Source of the DNA: Tindallia sp.
GTDB taxonomy: Bacteria; Bacillota; Clostridia; Peptostreptococcales; Tindalliaceae
Assembly: GCA_007134225.1 (NCBI GenBank)
Contig: SLLE01000197.1
Coordinates: 1-32,869, forward strand
Length of the DNA: 32,869 bases
Direction of reading: 5' to 3'
The notes beneath the pieces were generated by a model that made no database searches, was not told the DNA's origin, and saw nothing but the letters and a program-made list of their open reading frames with translations. A program made the position numbers and the translations under genes. Each line of letters opens with the position of its first letter. Position 1 is the first letter of the stretch. Below, piece after piece: positions 8,765-17,017 of the stretch.

Positions 8765-9643
8765 TTATACGTTGAGGGGCTTTTTTTGACTCTGCTTCAC
8801 ACTTAAGATGGTAACGGTCACCAGAATGATCCCCATCCCACCAAGTTGGTTTCCACTAAGGACTTGGCTCAGAACAATAAATCCAAAAAGGGAGGCGGTG
8901 ACCGGTTCCACCATCGCGATGATGGAAGCGGAAGTCGATGTGGTTCGTTTTAATCCAGTGATATAAAAGAAGAAGGACAATCCTGCTCCAAAAATTCCTA
9001 AAAGAACCATCCAGAGTAAATCCGTTGAACTTAAAACGGATACCAATTCACCGCGGTCGATGAACGGCAGCATAATGACTGAAAAGGAGAGGAATGCGAT
9101 GGTTAAAATTCCTTGTGGCTGCCCGTAATTGTTTGCATATTTAAAACCAAAAATGAACAACGCGTAAGACATCCCCGCCGCAAGTCCTGAAAACAGTCCG
9201 ACCATCGTAATGCTATCCGGGCCAACGTTGTACACTTCTGTCAGCAATACCACTCCAGCCATCACAAAAACGATGGCCAGCCATTTAAATATTGACATCT
9301 CTTCCAGACGGAATATGTATGATATAAGGAAAACGAAAATGGGCGCCGTGTACATCAAGGTTGCTGCTACAGCAATGCTTGCCTCTGAAATGCTGATAAA
9401 GTAAAAACCAAAATTTCCTGCTACTCCAACGCCTGCAACAATAGACCAGAACAGCATTGGCTTATTCCACCGTGACGGCTGGAAGAAGAGCCAAATAAGA
9501 ATGCATATTAAACCCACTGTTCCTCTGTAAAAGGAGATGACCAGGGGATTCCAGCCTTTATCCATTAAGAAGCCGCCTAGCCCTCCGGAAAGGCCCCACA
9601 AAATTGCTGCTAAAACAACTAATCCTACCCCACTAACACGCAT
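8765..9643 (-). CDS. EamA/DMT-family transporter (RhaT/YdcZ-like drug/metabolite exporter)
   Basis: The 292-residue membrane protein has ten predicted transmembrane helices in two homologous EamA halves, about residues 5-135 and 150-285. The first half begins GLVVLAAILWGLSGG and the second contains GLFSGLAAGMSYALFIFGFKY. Family members move amino acids, nucleosides or other small metabolites, usually outward; the substrate cannot be inferred here. GGAGGT precedes the ATG at 9643. It is followed by yaaA after 29 nt and preceded by rlmH with a 27-nt gap, so it may be read from the murA-walJ-htrA-rlmH transcript. Confidence 0.88.
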   Translation of the reverse strand: MRVSGVGLVVLAAILWGLSGGLGGFLMDKGWNPLVISFYRGTVGLICILIWLFFQPSRWNKPMLFWSIVAGVGVAGNFGFYFISISEASIAVAATLMYTAPIFVFLISYIFRLEEMSIFKWLAIVFVMAGVVLLTEVYNVGPDSITMVGLFSGLAAGMSYALFIFGFKYANNYGQPQGILTIAFLSFSVIMLPFIDRGELVSVLSSTDLLWMVLLGIFGAGLSFFFYITGLKRTTSTSASIIAMVEPVTASLFGFIVLSQVLSGNQLGGMGIILVTVTILSVKQSQKKPLNV

Positions 9644-9670
9644 ATCGTTACCTCCACATCATAATTTCAT

Positions 9671-10150
9671 TTACTTATGGTACGGTTCTTTTCGATTGAT
9701 TTTAAAGCCCCTATAAACCTGTTCCAGCAGGATGACTTTCATTAATTGGTGGGGAAAGGTCATTTTTGAGAAGGAAAGCTTTTCGTCGGCCCTTGTTAAG
9801 ACTTCTGAAGAAAGACCCAGTGATCCGCCAATGACAAAGGCTAATTGACTTTTTCCATTGAGGGCCAGCTTTTCCAGTTTTTTGGCAAAGTCTTGTGAGC
9901 TTAGCATGGTTCCCTTTAGCTCCAGGGCGATGACATGGTGCTGATCTGATATATTTCGCAAGATACGCTGGCCTTCTTTGTTTTTCACCTGCTCTTCTTC
10001 TGCAAAGCTTAAATGTTCCGGCGCTTTTTCGTCTGCCACTTCCACATGGCTCAGTTTACAGTAGCGGCTTAACCGTTTACTGTATTCCTGGATGGCCTGT
10101 GTCAGGTATTTTTCTTTGATTTTGCCTACGGTGATGATGGTAATGTTCAT
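9671..10150 (-). CDS. rlmH: 23S rRNA (pseudouridine1915-N3)-methyltransferase RlmH
   Basis: The 159-residue SPOUT methyltransferase modifies pseudouridine 1915 in helix 69 of 23S rRNA, at the subunit interface. It starts [16 protein letters not shown], has [10 protein letters not shown] (the SAM-binding trefoil knot) and ends with the invariant [26 protein letters not shown] region. Length and ends match the family exactly. AGGAGAGG precedes the ATG at 10150. It follows the HtrA gene, the usual place at the end of wal-type operons, with a strong hairpin in the gap. Confidence 0.97.
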   Translation of the reverse strand: MNITIITVGKIKEKYLTQAIQEYSKRLSRYCKLSHVEVADEKAPEHLSFAEEEQVKNKEGQRILRNISDQHHVIALELKGTMLSSQDFAKKLEKLALNGKSQLAFVIGGSLGLSSEVLTRADEKLSFSKMTFPHQLMKVILLEQVYRGFKINRKEPYHK

Positions 10151-10172
10151 ACAAGACCTCTCCTATCGCATG

Positions 10173-10198
10173 AGAGCCCCGCCAACTGGCGAGGCTCT
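10173..10198 (-). other. GC-rich hairpin between htrA and rlmH
   Basis: An inverted repeat (AGAGCC-C-CGCCA, 2-nt loop, TGGCG-A-GGCTCT) lies between the htrA stop codon and the rlmH ribosome binding site. There is no T-run on either strand, so it is probably an RNA processing or stability element, or an attenuator, not a complete intrinsic terminator. Confidence 0.5.
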
Positions 10199-10221
10199 TG
10201 ACTGAATACATGTCCTGTCCT

Positions 10222-11541
10222 TTACTCCTGCAATACGATCTCCACGCTAAGCTCCCGCTCATTACGAATGAAGTCAACGGTAGTCTCATCGCCAGGACGG
10301 TATTTATACAGTTCCCGAATCAGATCTCCCATGGTTTCAACGGTTTCATCTCCAATACCGACAATTACATCCTCAGTTCGGATATCGGCAAATTCCGCAG
10401 CAGAACCCTCTACGACTTCAACAATATACACACCGTATTCGGCACTTAATTCCACACCGGTGGCTCCTTCAAAGTCGCTGACGTTATAGCCACGAACGCC
10501 CAGGTATACACGACTGAATTCGCCACGTTCGATAAATTGATCCACGATGGGTTTAGCTGTGTTAATAGGAATGGCAAAGCCCAGACCTTCCCCTGTCTGC
10601 ACTTTCGCTGTGTTGATTCCAATCACCTGTCCCCGGGAATTAAGCAAAGGGCCTCCACTGTTGCCCGGGTTGATGGAGGCGTCCGTCTGTATTAAATTAT
10701 CAATGGCGACGCCCTGGCCCAATTGAATGCTTCGATTCAAACCACTGATGACTCCCTGGGTCAGGGTGCGTTCAAAGTTCAGTCCCAGTGGGTTTCCAAT
10801 GGCCACGGCAATTTCGCCTACGTCCAGGTCACCGCTGTCTCCCAGCTCTGCCGGTTGAAGGCTTACATCACTTTCTACCTTGATAACCGCCAGGTCCATG
10901 GACTGTTCATACCAGAGCACCTCTGCCTGCAGTTGTCTTCCATCGTGGAGCATCACTACCAGCTCTTCCGCCTGCCCATCTCCAATGACATGGGAATTGG
11001 TCAGAATGTATCCTCTTTCATCCACAATAACACCTGTTCCCAGTCCCTCTGCGCGGCGGGTGCCGAAGAAGCGATCTCTTTGCAGCTGTATCGTGCTGAC
11101 TCCCACAACAGAAGGCATGGCTTTCTGGGCCACTGCTGTGTATACGCTAATATCCTCTGTTGTTTCAATCACGACAGATTGTCTCGCATCCGATGCATTG
11201 GGAAGACCTATTTGCGCCATGATTTCCGGAAGGAACTGGTATACTGTGGCAACGGTTATCACACTTCCCAATAGTGCCGCTGCTACCAACATAACAAATA
11301 GCTTTCCGCCGGAGATACCCTTACGGCTGTTTTCTTCGCGGTTTTTTTTCTTTTGCTGCTGCGCTTCCTGCATAATGACTTTTCCCATATGGTTGGCATG
11401 AGCAGTTCCCATTTCTAGAGAGACTCCTTCTTCTTTAGAATCTTCTTTCTGTTCAGGATCCATAGGAGAGGTTTCATACTCATGTCTTTCCTGGTTTTGT
11501 TCTTCAGGATTATGTCTGTCATTGTTTTTGAATTCGTCCAT
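10222..11541 (-). CDS. HtrA/DegP-like membrane-anchored serine protease with PDZ domain
   Basis: The 439-residue protein has an unusually acidic, Glu/Asn-rich cytoplasmic N-terminus (1-79), one transmembrane helix (about 81-103), a trypsin-like domain and a C-terminal PDZ domain (about 345-435). The catalytic triad is H184 (TNSHVI), D216 (MDLAVI) and S295 (NPGNSGGPLL). Such proteases degrade or refold damaged extracytoplasmic proteins, and the wal-operon copy (HtrC/YycK in Bacillus) sits next to rlmH as here. The start is set at the ATG at 11541, with GGAGGTGAT correctly spaced; the longer reading frame would need a TTG that overlaps this site. Confidence 0.95.
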   Translation of the reverse strand: MDEFKNNDRHNPEEQNQERHEYETSPMDPEQKEDSKEEGVSLEMGTAHANHMGKVIMQEAQQQKKKNREENSRKGISGGKLFVMLVAAALLGSVITVATVYQFLPEIMAQIGLPNASDARQSVVIETTEDISVYTAVAQKAMPSVVGVSTIQLQRDRFFGTRRAEGLGTGVIVDERGYILTNSHVIGDGQAEELVVMLHDGRQLQAEVLWYEQSMDLAVIKVESDVSLQPAELGDSGDLDVGEIAVAIGNPLGLNFERTLTQGVISGLNRSIQLGQGVAIDNLIQTDASINPGNSGGPLLNSRGQVIGINTAKVQTGEGLGFAIPINTAKPIVDQFIERGEFSRVYLGVRGYNVSDFEGATGVELSAEYGVYIVEVVEGSAAEFADIRTEDVIVGIGDETVETMGDLIRELYKYRPGDETTVDFIRNERELSVEIVLQE

Positions 11542-11572
11542 TTTTATCACCTCCAAAGCTCAATAAGGCAGT

Positions 11573-11670
11573 TCTTAAGAATTAAAAATTATGTATTATT
11601 AGCCACAACATACGGAGAATTCAATCTTTTGAACTTCAATTCTTAATTCATCATTCATCATTCTCAATTG
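11573..11670. repeat. AT-rich intergenic repeat element, copy 1
   Basis: The gap between htrA and walJ contains GAATTAA/AATTCTTAATTCAT-type heptamer repeats in opposite orientations around a short unique centre. It shares TTTTGAACTT and the ATTCTTAATTCAT core with a second element on the other side of walJ (12521-12617). It encodes nothing visible and resembles a small dispersed inverted-repeat element. Confidence 0.55.
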
Positions 11671-11680
11671 CTTTTAAATC

Positions 11681-12484
11681 CTACCCGCTTTTATAAGCAT
11701 ACAAACAGCTGATAGCCTCTCTGGTAGAGAGATTGAGACGGATATCGTTTGTCGGCTTCATCCCATTTTCCGCCATAATGCCGGTGACGGTGGAATAGGC
11801 AAGTTCCGGAAAATTGTTCTCTTTACTTAAATGTGCCAGAAGGATGGCTTTGACGTTTCTGCGAATCATTTCCACCACGGCAAATCCGGCGCTTTCGTTG
11901 GATAAGTGACCATGATCCGATAATACCCGCCGCTTCAAATAGTATGGATAACTGCCTACTTGCAGCATATCGACATCGTGATTGGATTCCATCACCAAAA
12001 GGTCTGCATTTTCAGCCACCTTATAAAGCGAGTCCGGCACATGACCCATATCTGTTGCCAAACAGATCTTAAAGGAGTGACTTTCCAGGGCAAATCCCAT
12101 AGGATCTGCTGCATCATGAGATAAAGAATAGGGTGTTACAGAAATATCACCAATGGTAAAGGGTTTTTGGCTGTCAAAAACCCGACGGTGCTCCGGTTTC
12201 ACCGGGCCAATTTTTTCATCCATCGCCATCCAGGTTTTTTCGTTGGCAAAAATCGGCAATTGAAAACGGCGCGAAAGAATTCCCGCGCCTTTAATATGAT
12301 CTGAATGTTCATGACTTACCAGAATTCCTGACAGTTTTTCAGGAGTCATTCCGGCATCCAGTAGTCGGTTTTGAATCTGTTTTCCACTGAGGCCTGCATC
12401 AATAAGCAGTTGCTGATTTCCATCAGACAGCACGTGGCAATTGCCACTGCTTCCGCTGGCCAAGGTGCAGAAAGTTGCCGTCAT
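11681..12484 (-). CDS. walJ: MBL-fold metallohydrolase WalJ (YycJ/VicX)
   Basis: The 267-residue metallo-beta-lactamase-fold protein carries the metal site SHEHSDH (HxHxDH) at about 56-62 and later histidines in SLSHD, MESNHD, SDHGHLSNE and LLAHLS. It begins with FCTLASGSSGNCHVL, typical of YycJ/WalJ. Members are probable nucleases or phosphodiesterases co-inherited with WalRK and linked to DNA-repair/cell-division coordination; the Bacillus protein has 5' exonuclease-type activity. The start ATG at 12484 has GGAGG with 7-nt spacing. It lies between murA and htrA and is flanked on both sides by AT-rich repeat elements. Confidence 0.93.
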   Translation of the reverse strand: MTATFCTLASGSSGNCHVLSDGNQQLLIDAGLSGKQIQNRLLDAGMTPEKLSGILVSHEHSDHIKGAGILSRRFQLPIFANEKTWMAMDEKIGPVKPEHRRVFDSQKPFTIGDISVTPYSLSHDAADPMGFALESHSFKICLATDMGHVPDSLYKVAENADLLVMESNHDVDMLQVGSYPYYLKRRVLSDHGHLSNESAGFAVVEMIRRNVKAILLAHLSKENNFPELAYSTVTGIMAENGMKPTNDIRLNLSTREAISCLYAYKSG

Positions 12485-12520
12485 TTCATCGCCTCCAGAA
12501 CAAAGACACAGGACGTCTTT

Positions 12521-12617
12521 GTTAATTGAGAATTAAGAATTGAGAATTGATTGTCCTTCGGGGTTAACATTTTTTGAACTTTAAATCATCATTCTTAATT
12601 CATAATTCTTCATTTAA
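12521..12617. repeat. AT-rich intergenic repeat element, copy 2 (imperfect inverted repeat)
   Basis: The left arm (12521-12553) consists of GAATTAAGAATTGAGAATTG-like heptamers. The right arm (12583-12617) is its imperfect reverse complement (ATTCTTAATTCATAATTC). About 30 nt separate the arms. The right arm runs into the last codons of murA, so the murA stop codon lies inside the element. It resembles copy 1 at 11573-11670. Confidence 0.6.
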
Positions 12618-13887
12618 CACGATGTACCTGAGCACCCAGACGGGTGATTTTTTCGTCAAAGAGGTCGTAACCCCGATCGATATAGAAAATGTTTTCCACT
12701 TCCGTCTCGCCCTCCGCCATCAATCCGGCAATGACAAGGGATGCCGCCGCTCTTAAATCCGTGGCTGTCACAGTGGCTCCCATGAGGCGATCCACACCAT
12801 CAATGACCGCCATACGGCCTTCTACTTTAATGTTGGCTCCCATTTTTTTCAGCTGTTCCACGTGCTTAAACCGGCCTTCAAAAATAGTTTCCGTCACCAT
12901 GCCTATGCCCTTGGCAACGGTTAGCAAGCTGCTCATGGGTTGCTGAAGATCTGTGGGAAACCCTGGATAGACCAGGGTTTTGATGCTGACATTTTTAAGT
13001 CCCTTAGAAGCATCCACGCGCACCCGCAGGGACTCATCCTCTTGTGTTATTGACACACCCATCTCCCGGAGCTTGGCAATGACAGACTCCAGGTGTTTGG
13101 GGATCACTTTATTAATCGTCACATCGCCGCCAGTGGCCGCCGCTGCGATCATATAGGTTCCGGCTTCAATCTGGTCCGGAATCACCGTATGATGACATCC
13201 ACCCACTTCCTGGACACCATTGATTTTAATAACGTCGGTTCCGGCGCCACGAACATCAGCGCCCAAGCAGTTCAGAAAGTTTGCCACATCAACGATGTGT
13301 GGTTCTTTCGCCGCATTTTCAATAACGGTTTTGCCTTCGGCGCGGATGGCTGCCAGCATAATATTAATGGTAGCACCAACGCTGACCACATCCAGATAAA
13401 TTTCAGCACCTGTCAGTTTTTCCGCTTCCACGGAAATAATACCGTGTTCGATAGCAACTGTCGCACCAAGGGCTTCAAAGCCTTTGATATGCTGATCAAT
13501 GGGTCGTACGCCTATGTCGCACCCACCAGGATAGGCTACTTTTGCTCTTTTGAACCGACCAAGGGCGGCTCCCAGCAGATAGTAGGACGCCCTTAAGTTT
13601 TTCGCCGTCTCATGGTCAGCATAACATTCCGTCATGGCAGTGGTATCAATTCGAATAGAATGAGATCCATTGTCCATATCCTGTCCTTTTCGTTCCACTT
13701 TTGCACCTAAACTCTCCAAAATTTGGGTTAAAATCTTTATATCGCTTATTCCAGGAAGGTTATCAATGACACAGGGTCCTCCTGCTGCCACTGTAGCGGG
13801 AATAATAGCCACTGCTGCATTTTTGAATCCACTGATATCAACTTGACCCTTAAGTTTTACGCCACCTTTAATTACTAATTTTTCCAT
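12610..13887 (-). CDS. murA: UDP-N-acetylglucosamine 1-carboxyvinyltransferase (MurA/MurZ)
   Basis: The 425-residue enolpyruvyl transferase catalyses the first committed step of peptidoglycan synthesis, adding enolpyruvate to UDP-GlcNAc. The catalytic Cys is C123 in [14 protein letters not shown], so the enzyme should be fosfomycin-sensitive. K22 and N23 of the substrate-binding motif are present (GFKNAA). The length is normal. It heads a likely murA-walJ-htrA-rlmH unit. The ribosome binding site is weak and is covered by a 15-nt palindrome just before the ATG. A TTGACA/TAAAGT promoter about 180 nt upstream fits a long leader. The family often has two paralogues in Firmicutes; which one this is cannot be decided without an alignment. 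Confidence 0.95.
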   Translation of the reverse strand: MEKLVIKGGVKLKGQVDISGFKNAAVAIIPATVAAGGPCVIDNLPGISDIKILTQILESLGAKVERKGQDMDNGSHSIRIDTTAMTECYADHETAKNLRASYYLLGAALGRFKRAKVAYPGGCDIGVRPIDQHIKGFEALGATVAIEHGIISVEAEKLTGAEIYLDVVSVGATINIMLAAIRAEGKTVIENAAKEPHIVDVANFLNCLGADVRGAGTDVIKINGVQEVGGCHHTVIPDQIEAGTYMIAAAATGGDVTINKVIPKHLESVIAKLREMGVSITQEDESLRVRVDASKGLKNVSIKTLVYPGFPTDLQQPMSSLLTVAKGIGMVTETIFEGRFKHVEQLKKMGANIKVEGRMAVIDGVDRLMGATVTATDLRAAASLVIAGLMAEGETEVENIFYIDRGYDLFDEKITRLGAQVHRVK

Positions 13888-13894
13888 ATAGTAC

Positions 13895-13909
13895 CTGACA
13901 AATTGTCAG
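13895..13909 (-). promoter_or_regulatory. Palindrome overlapping the murA ribosome binding region
   Basis: CTGACA-aat-TGTCAG is a perfect 6-bp inverted repeat ending 8 nt before the murA start codon. In the murA mRNA its 3' arm contains the only SD-like bases (CAGG), so the hairpin could hide the ribosome binding site. It could equally be an operator at DNA level. Confidence 0.4.
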
Positions 13910-14074
13910 TTGTTCACCACCCTCAGTAAATTAATCCTGCTCCTCTGTATGCTTTCCAAAAAACGGCTCGGCCCTGAACATACCTGGTTTTTTAATACAA
14001 CGCTTAAAACCACGGATGTACAGGTCTTTTCACTGTTTTATGCTGAATTCCTTCTCAGAAAAATCTTCATTCTG

Positions 14075-14103
14075 ACTTTATGCTATTTTTTCCTTCTTGT
14101 CAA
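14075..14103 (-). promoter_or_regulatory. Sigma-A promoter for murA-walJ-htrA-rlmH
   Basis: On the minus strand TTGACA (14098-14103) is followed after exactly 17 nt by TAAAGT (14075-14080). The implied transcript has a leader of roughly 180 nt before murA. No ORF of note lies in this leader; it contains a TGGTTTT/AAAACCA inverted repeat and the palindrome next to the start codon. Confidence 0.6.
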
Positions 14104-14143
14104 GTTTTCCTGTTATTTTGGAATCTTTCTGACGATTAAGCCG

Positions 14144-14180
14144 AAAAAAAAAAGAGGCTGGATTGTTAATCCAGTCCCCT
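14144..14180 (-). terminator. Intrinsic terminator of the glutamate dehydrogenase operon
   Basis: On the minus strand CTGGATT-AAC-AATCCAG, extended by AGGGGA before and CCTC after, forms a stem-loop followed by ten uridines. The stem overlaps the last codons and the stop of the downstream glutamate dehydrogenase gene. It separates this operon from the murA promoter. Confidence 0.85.
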
Positions 14181-15497
14181 GCTTAACATCGCTTCGGCGA
14201 CCCGTAAAAAAGCGGCGACGTTTGCTCCTTTTACATAATCAACTTTACTGCCATTATCTCCGTATTCCACGCATTGATCATGGATATTTTTCATGATTTT
14301 TTTGAGCCGATCGTCCACCTCTGCAATTTCCCAGTTAAGGCGTTGGCTGGTCTGAGACATTTCCAGCCCGGAAACAGCCACGCCGCCGGCATTGGCAGCT
14401 TTACCCGGCGCAAACAACATGTTGCTTTCCTTAATTAATGCCGCCGCTTTCGATTCCGTTGCACGATTGGCACCCTCCACCAGACAAAGACAGGAGTTGG
14501 CCAGCAGGGCTTTTGCATCTTCTTCGCCAATATCATTAATGTTTGCACAGGGAATGGCCACATCGCAGGGAATGCTCCAGGGCTTTTGATCTGGGTAAAA
14601 CGTCACTCCAAATTGATCGGCATAGTCGCTTACCTTTCCATTCCGGTCTGCTTTTATTTCTTTAAGGTATTCTAATTTTTCACCGTTAACCCCTTCCGGA
14701 TCGTGCACAAAGCCAGAGGCATCGGAAACCGTCACCACTTTTCCGCCCAGTTCGTTTACCTTTTCAATAACGTATTGGGCTACGTTTCCATAGCCAGAAA
14801 CCGTCACGGTTTTTTCTTCCACGGATTCGCCGATAGTAGACAGCATCTCTTCGGCAAAGTAGACATTTCCATAGCCGGCGGCTTCAACTCGCAGAGGACT
14901 TCCTCCCAGACCAAGGCTTCTTCCTGTCAACACACCGGTATAATCATTTTTGATTTTTCCATAGGCACCAAAGAGATACCCTATCTCCCGTTCACTGACG
15001 CCCATATCCCTGGCAGGCACATCTATATTGGGACCGATATGCCGATACAATTCCATCATCAGGTTATTGCAAAATCGCCGAATTTCATTCTCAGACTTGC
15101 CTTTTGGATCAAAATCAGCTCCACCCTGACCTCCACCCATTGGGAGTAATGTCAGACTGTTTTTAAGGGTTTGTTCAAATCCGAGGAATTTCATAATAGA
15201 CTGATTCACTTCCGGATGAAAACGCATGCCACCCTTATAGGGACCAAGGGCACTGTTATATTGAATCCGAAAAGCGCGATTCACTTGCATTTCGCCCTGA
15301 TCATCCACCCAGCTTACACGAAAAACCAATTGCCGCTCTGGCTCTACCATGCACTGGAACACTCTATTATCATAAAGCTCTTTTTTGCTTTCATAAAAGG
15401 GCCAAATGGATTCTGCTGTTTCTCGGATCACCTGCAAAAATTCTGTTTCTTTTGGACTTCTGGCTTCTACCCAGTTCAAAAACTCATTCATTGACAT
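14166..15497 (-). CDS. Glutamate dehydrogenase paralogue lacking the catalytic lysine (probable pseudoenzyme/regulatory subunit)
   Basis: The 443-residue protein is full length and aligns without gaps over the N-terminal substrate domain with the neighbouring gene, and closely with the hexameric GDH family (C. symbiosum/E. coli type). Substrate lysines K88 (KGGMRF) and K112 are kept, as is D164. However, the catalytic lysine of the GGGKGG motif is Gln (GGGQGG, Q124, codon CAG), and the glycine before the catalytic Asp is Arg (VPARD, R163). In the coenzyme domain PCASQNEL and EGANMPTT of the neighbour are PCANINDI and EGANRATE here. No frameshift or stop is present, so selection appears to keep the fold. 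It is the second gene of a two-gene operon, 21 nt after the intact copy, with its own ribosome binding site (AGAGGTGG). A regulatory subunit of a mixed hexamer is the simplest reading (inference). Confidence 0.85.
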   Translation of the reverse strand: MSMNEFLNWVEARSPKETEFLQVIRETAESIWPFYESKKELYDNRVFQCMVEPERQLVFRVSWVDDQGEMQVNRAFRIQYNSALGPYKGGMRFHPEVNQSIMKFLGFEQTLKNSLTLLPMGGGQGGADFDPKGKSENEIRRFCNNLMMELYRHIGPNIDVPARDMGVSEREIGYLFGAYGKIKNDYTGVLTGRSLGLGGSPLRVEAAGYGNVYFAEEMLSTIGESVEEKTVTVSGYGNVAQYVIEKVNELGGKVVTVSDASGFVHDPEGVNGEKLEYLKEIKADRNGKVSDYADQFGVTFYPDQKPWSIPCDVAIPCANINDIGEEDAKALLANSCLCLVEGANRATESKAAALIKESNMLFAPGKAANAGGVAVSGLEMSQTSQRLNWEIAEVDDRLKKIMKNIHDQCVEYGDNGSKVDYVKGANVAAFLRVAEAMLSRGLD

Positions 15498-15518
15498 CGA
15501 ATTTCCACCTCTCTTTCT

Positions 15519-16850
15519 TTATTCCAGTCCCCGACTGATCATTGCATTGGCAACCCGGATAAATCCAGCTACGTTGGCACCCTTTACATAGTCAATTTGC
15601 TTTTTCTCCGCTCCATGTTCGGCGCATTGGGCGTGGATGGACTGCATAACCCCTTTTAACCGACGATCCACCTCTTCCGGCTCCCAGTTGAGCCGCTGAC
15701 TGGTCTGAGACATTTCAAAGCCGGAAGTGGCTACTCCTCCAGCGTTGGACGCTTTTCCAGGAGCGAAAAGCACTCCGCTTTCTTTGAAAATCGCCATGGC
15801 ATCCGGTGTGGTCGGCATATTGGCGCCTTCCGCAACGTACTTCACGCCATTTTTGACCAATTCCTTCGCGTCTTCCGCATAGAGCTCGTTTTGGCTGGCG
15901 CAGGGCAAGGCAATGTCACAGGCGACATCCCAGGGCTTCTTATTTTCAAAATACTGGGTTTTGTATTTTTTCGCATATTCACTGATTCGGCCGCGCTGCT
16001 TTTGCTTCAAATCCAGCAAATAATCAAGTTTTTCGCCTTTGATCCCTTCCGGATCATAAACATACCCTGATGAATCTGAAGCTGTGATCGCCAAACCACC
16101 TAACTCTTCCAATTTTTTCATGGCGTATTGGGCCACGTTACCGGAACCGGATACCGCCACTCGTTTCCCTTCCAGGGAGTCTCCAACATTTTTAAGCATT
16201 TCTTCAACAAAATAAACGACACCAAAGCCGGTAGCCTGTGAACGAAGCGGACTTCCTCCAAGGCCAAGGCTGCGACCGGTTAAAACACCGGTGTAGTCAT
16301 TTTTAATTTTTCCATAAGCGCCAAACATATAGCCTATTTCCCGCTGACCAACACCGATATCCCCGGCCGGCACATCCACATCCGGTCCAATATGACGGTA
16401 GAGCTCCATCATCATATTTTTGCAAAAACGCCTGACTTCATGATCGGATTTTCCTTTCGGATCAAAATCCGCGCCGCCTTTTCCACCGCCCATTGCCAAC
16501 ATCGTCAGGCTGTTTTTAAAGGTCTGCTCAAATCCAAGGAATTTGAGAATGGATTGATTGACTGTCGGGTGAAACCGCATGCCACCCTTATAAGGTCCTA
16601 ATGCGCTATTATACTGAATTCGATAAGCTCGATTCACCTGAATTTTTCCGTTATCATCCATCCAGCTAACCCGAAAACTGATCTGCCTTTCCGGCTCCAC
16701 CATAAGATCCAGCAACTTGCTCTGATAGAACTCCGGAGTGCTTTCGTAGACTGGCCATACAGATTCCACCACTTCGTGAACCGCCTGCATGAATTCCGGC
16801 TGATCTGGATTTCTGGCTTCAACACGATTTAAAAAATCATTCATTAACAT
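15519..16850 (-). CDS. gdhA: Glutamate dehydrogenase, catalytically intact copy
   Basis: The 443-residue hexameric-type GDH reversibly deaminates glutamate to 2-oxoglutarate and ammonia with NAD(P). All key residues are present: K88 (KGGMRF), K112 (EQTFKNSL), catalytic K124 (GGGKGGADFDPKGKS), catalytic D164 (VPAGDIGVG), the dinucleotide motif SGSGNVAQ, and the substrate serine in GGVATSGFEMSQ. Coenzyme preference is not clear from the sequence. It is the first gene of the operon, preceded by GGGAGG and a consensus promoter. In amino-acid-fermenting Clostridia this enzyme is a central and abundant catabolic step. It is followed by a paralogue of the same length that has lost the catalytic lysine. 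Confidence 0.95.
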   Translation of the reverse strand: MLMNDFLNRVEARNPDQPEFMQAVHEVVESVWPVYESTPEFYQSKLLDLMVEPERQISFRVSWMDDNGKIQVNRAYRIQYNSALGPYKGGMRFHPTVNQSILKFLGFEQTFKNSLTMLAMGGGKGGADFDPKGKSDHEVRRFCKNMMMELYRHIGPDVDVPAGDIGVGQREIGYMFGAYGKIKNDYTGVLTGRSLGLGGSPLRSQATGFGVVYFVEEMLKNVGDSLEGKRVAVSGSGNVAQYAMKKLEELGGLAITASDSSGYVYDPEGIKGEKLDYLLDLKQKQRGRISEYAKKYKTQYFENKKPWDVACDIALPCASQNELYAEDAKELVKNGVKYVAEGANMPTTPDAMAIFKESGVLFAPGKASNAGGVATSGFEMSQTSQRLNWEPEEVDRRLKGVMQSIHAQCAEHGAEKKQIDYVKGANVAGFIRVANAMISRGLE

Positions 16851-16892
16851 GATCTTTCCTCCCTTGTAACAAGTGTCCCAAAATTACCCATA

Positions 16893-16921
16893 AGTATATG
16901 GTTATTGCTTTTCTTTGTCAA
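16893..16921 (-). promoter_or_regulatory. Strong sigma-A promoter of the gdh operon
   Basis: On the minus strand TTGACA (16916-16921), a 17-nt spacer and TATACT (16893-16898) form a near-consensus promoter. Transcription would start about 35 nt before the gdhA start codon. The near-perfect match suggests high expression of both glutamate dehydrogenase genes. Confidence 0.85.
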
Positions 16922-17017
16922 GAAAATCTTTCGAATTGTCGAACTTTTTCATCCAAAAAAAGCCGCCTTTTCCTACGCAGATCGCATATTAAGGTAGCTG
17001 TTTCAATTGTGCTTCAT

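Noticed and set aside
10723-11274. 183-codon plus-strand ORF opposite htrA
   Set aside because: Antisense to the protease domain with intact catalytic triad; no ribosome site or family resemblance.
16961-17017. Possible terminator after walI (CCGCC and T-run region)
   Set aside because: The minus strand has a T-run after GGCGGC, but no adequate inverted repeat precedes it, so an intrinsic terminator cannot be supported.
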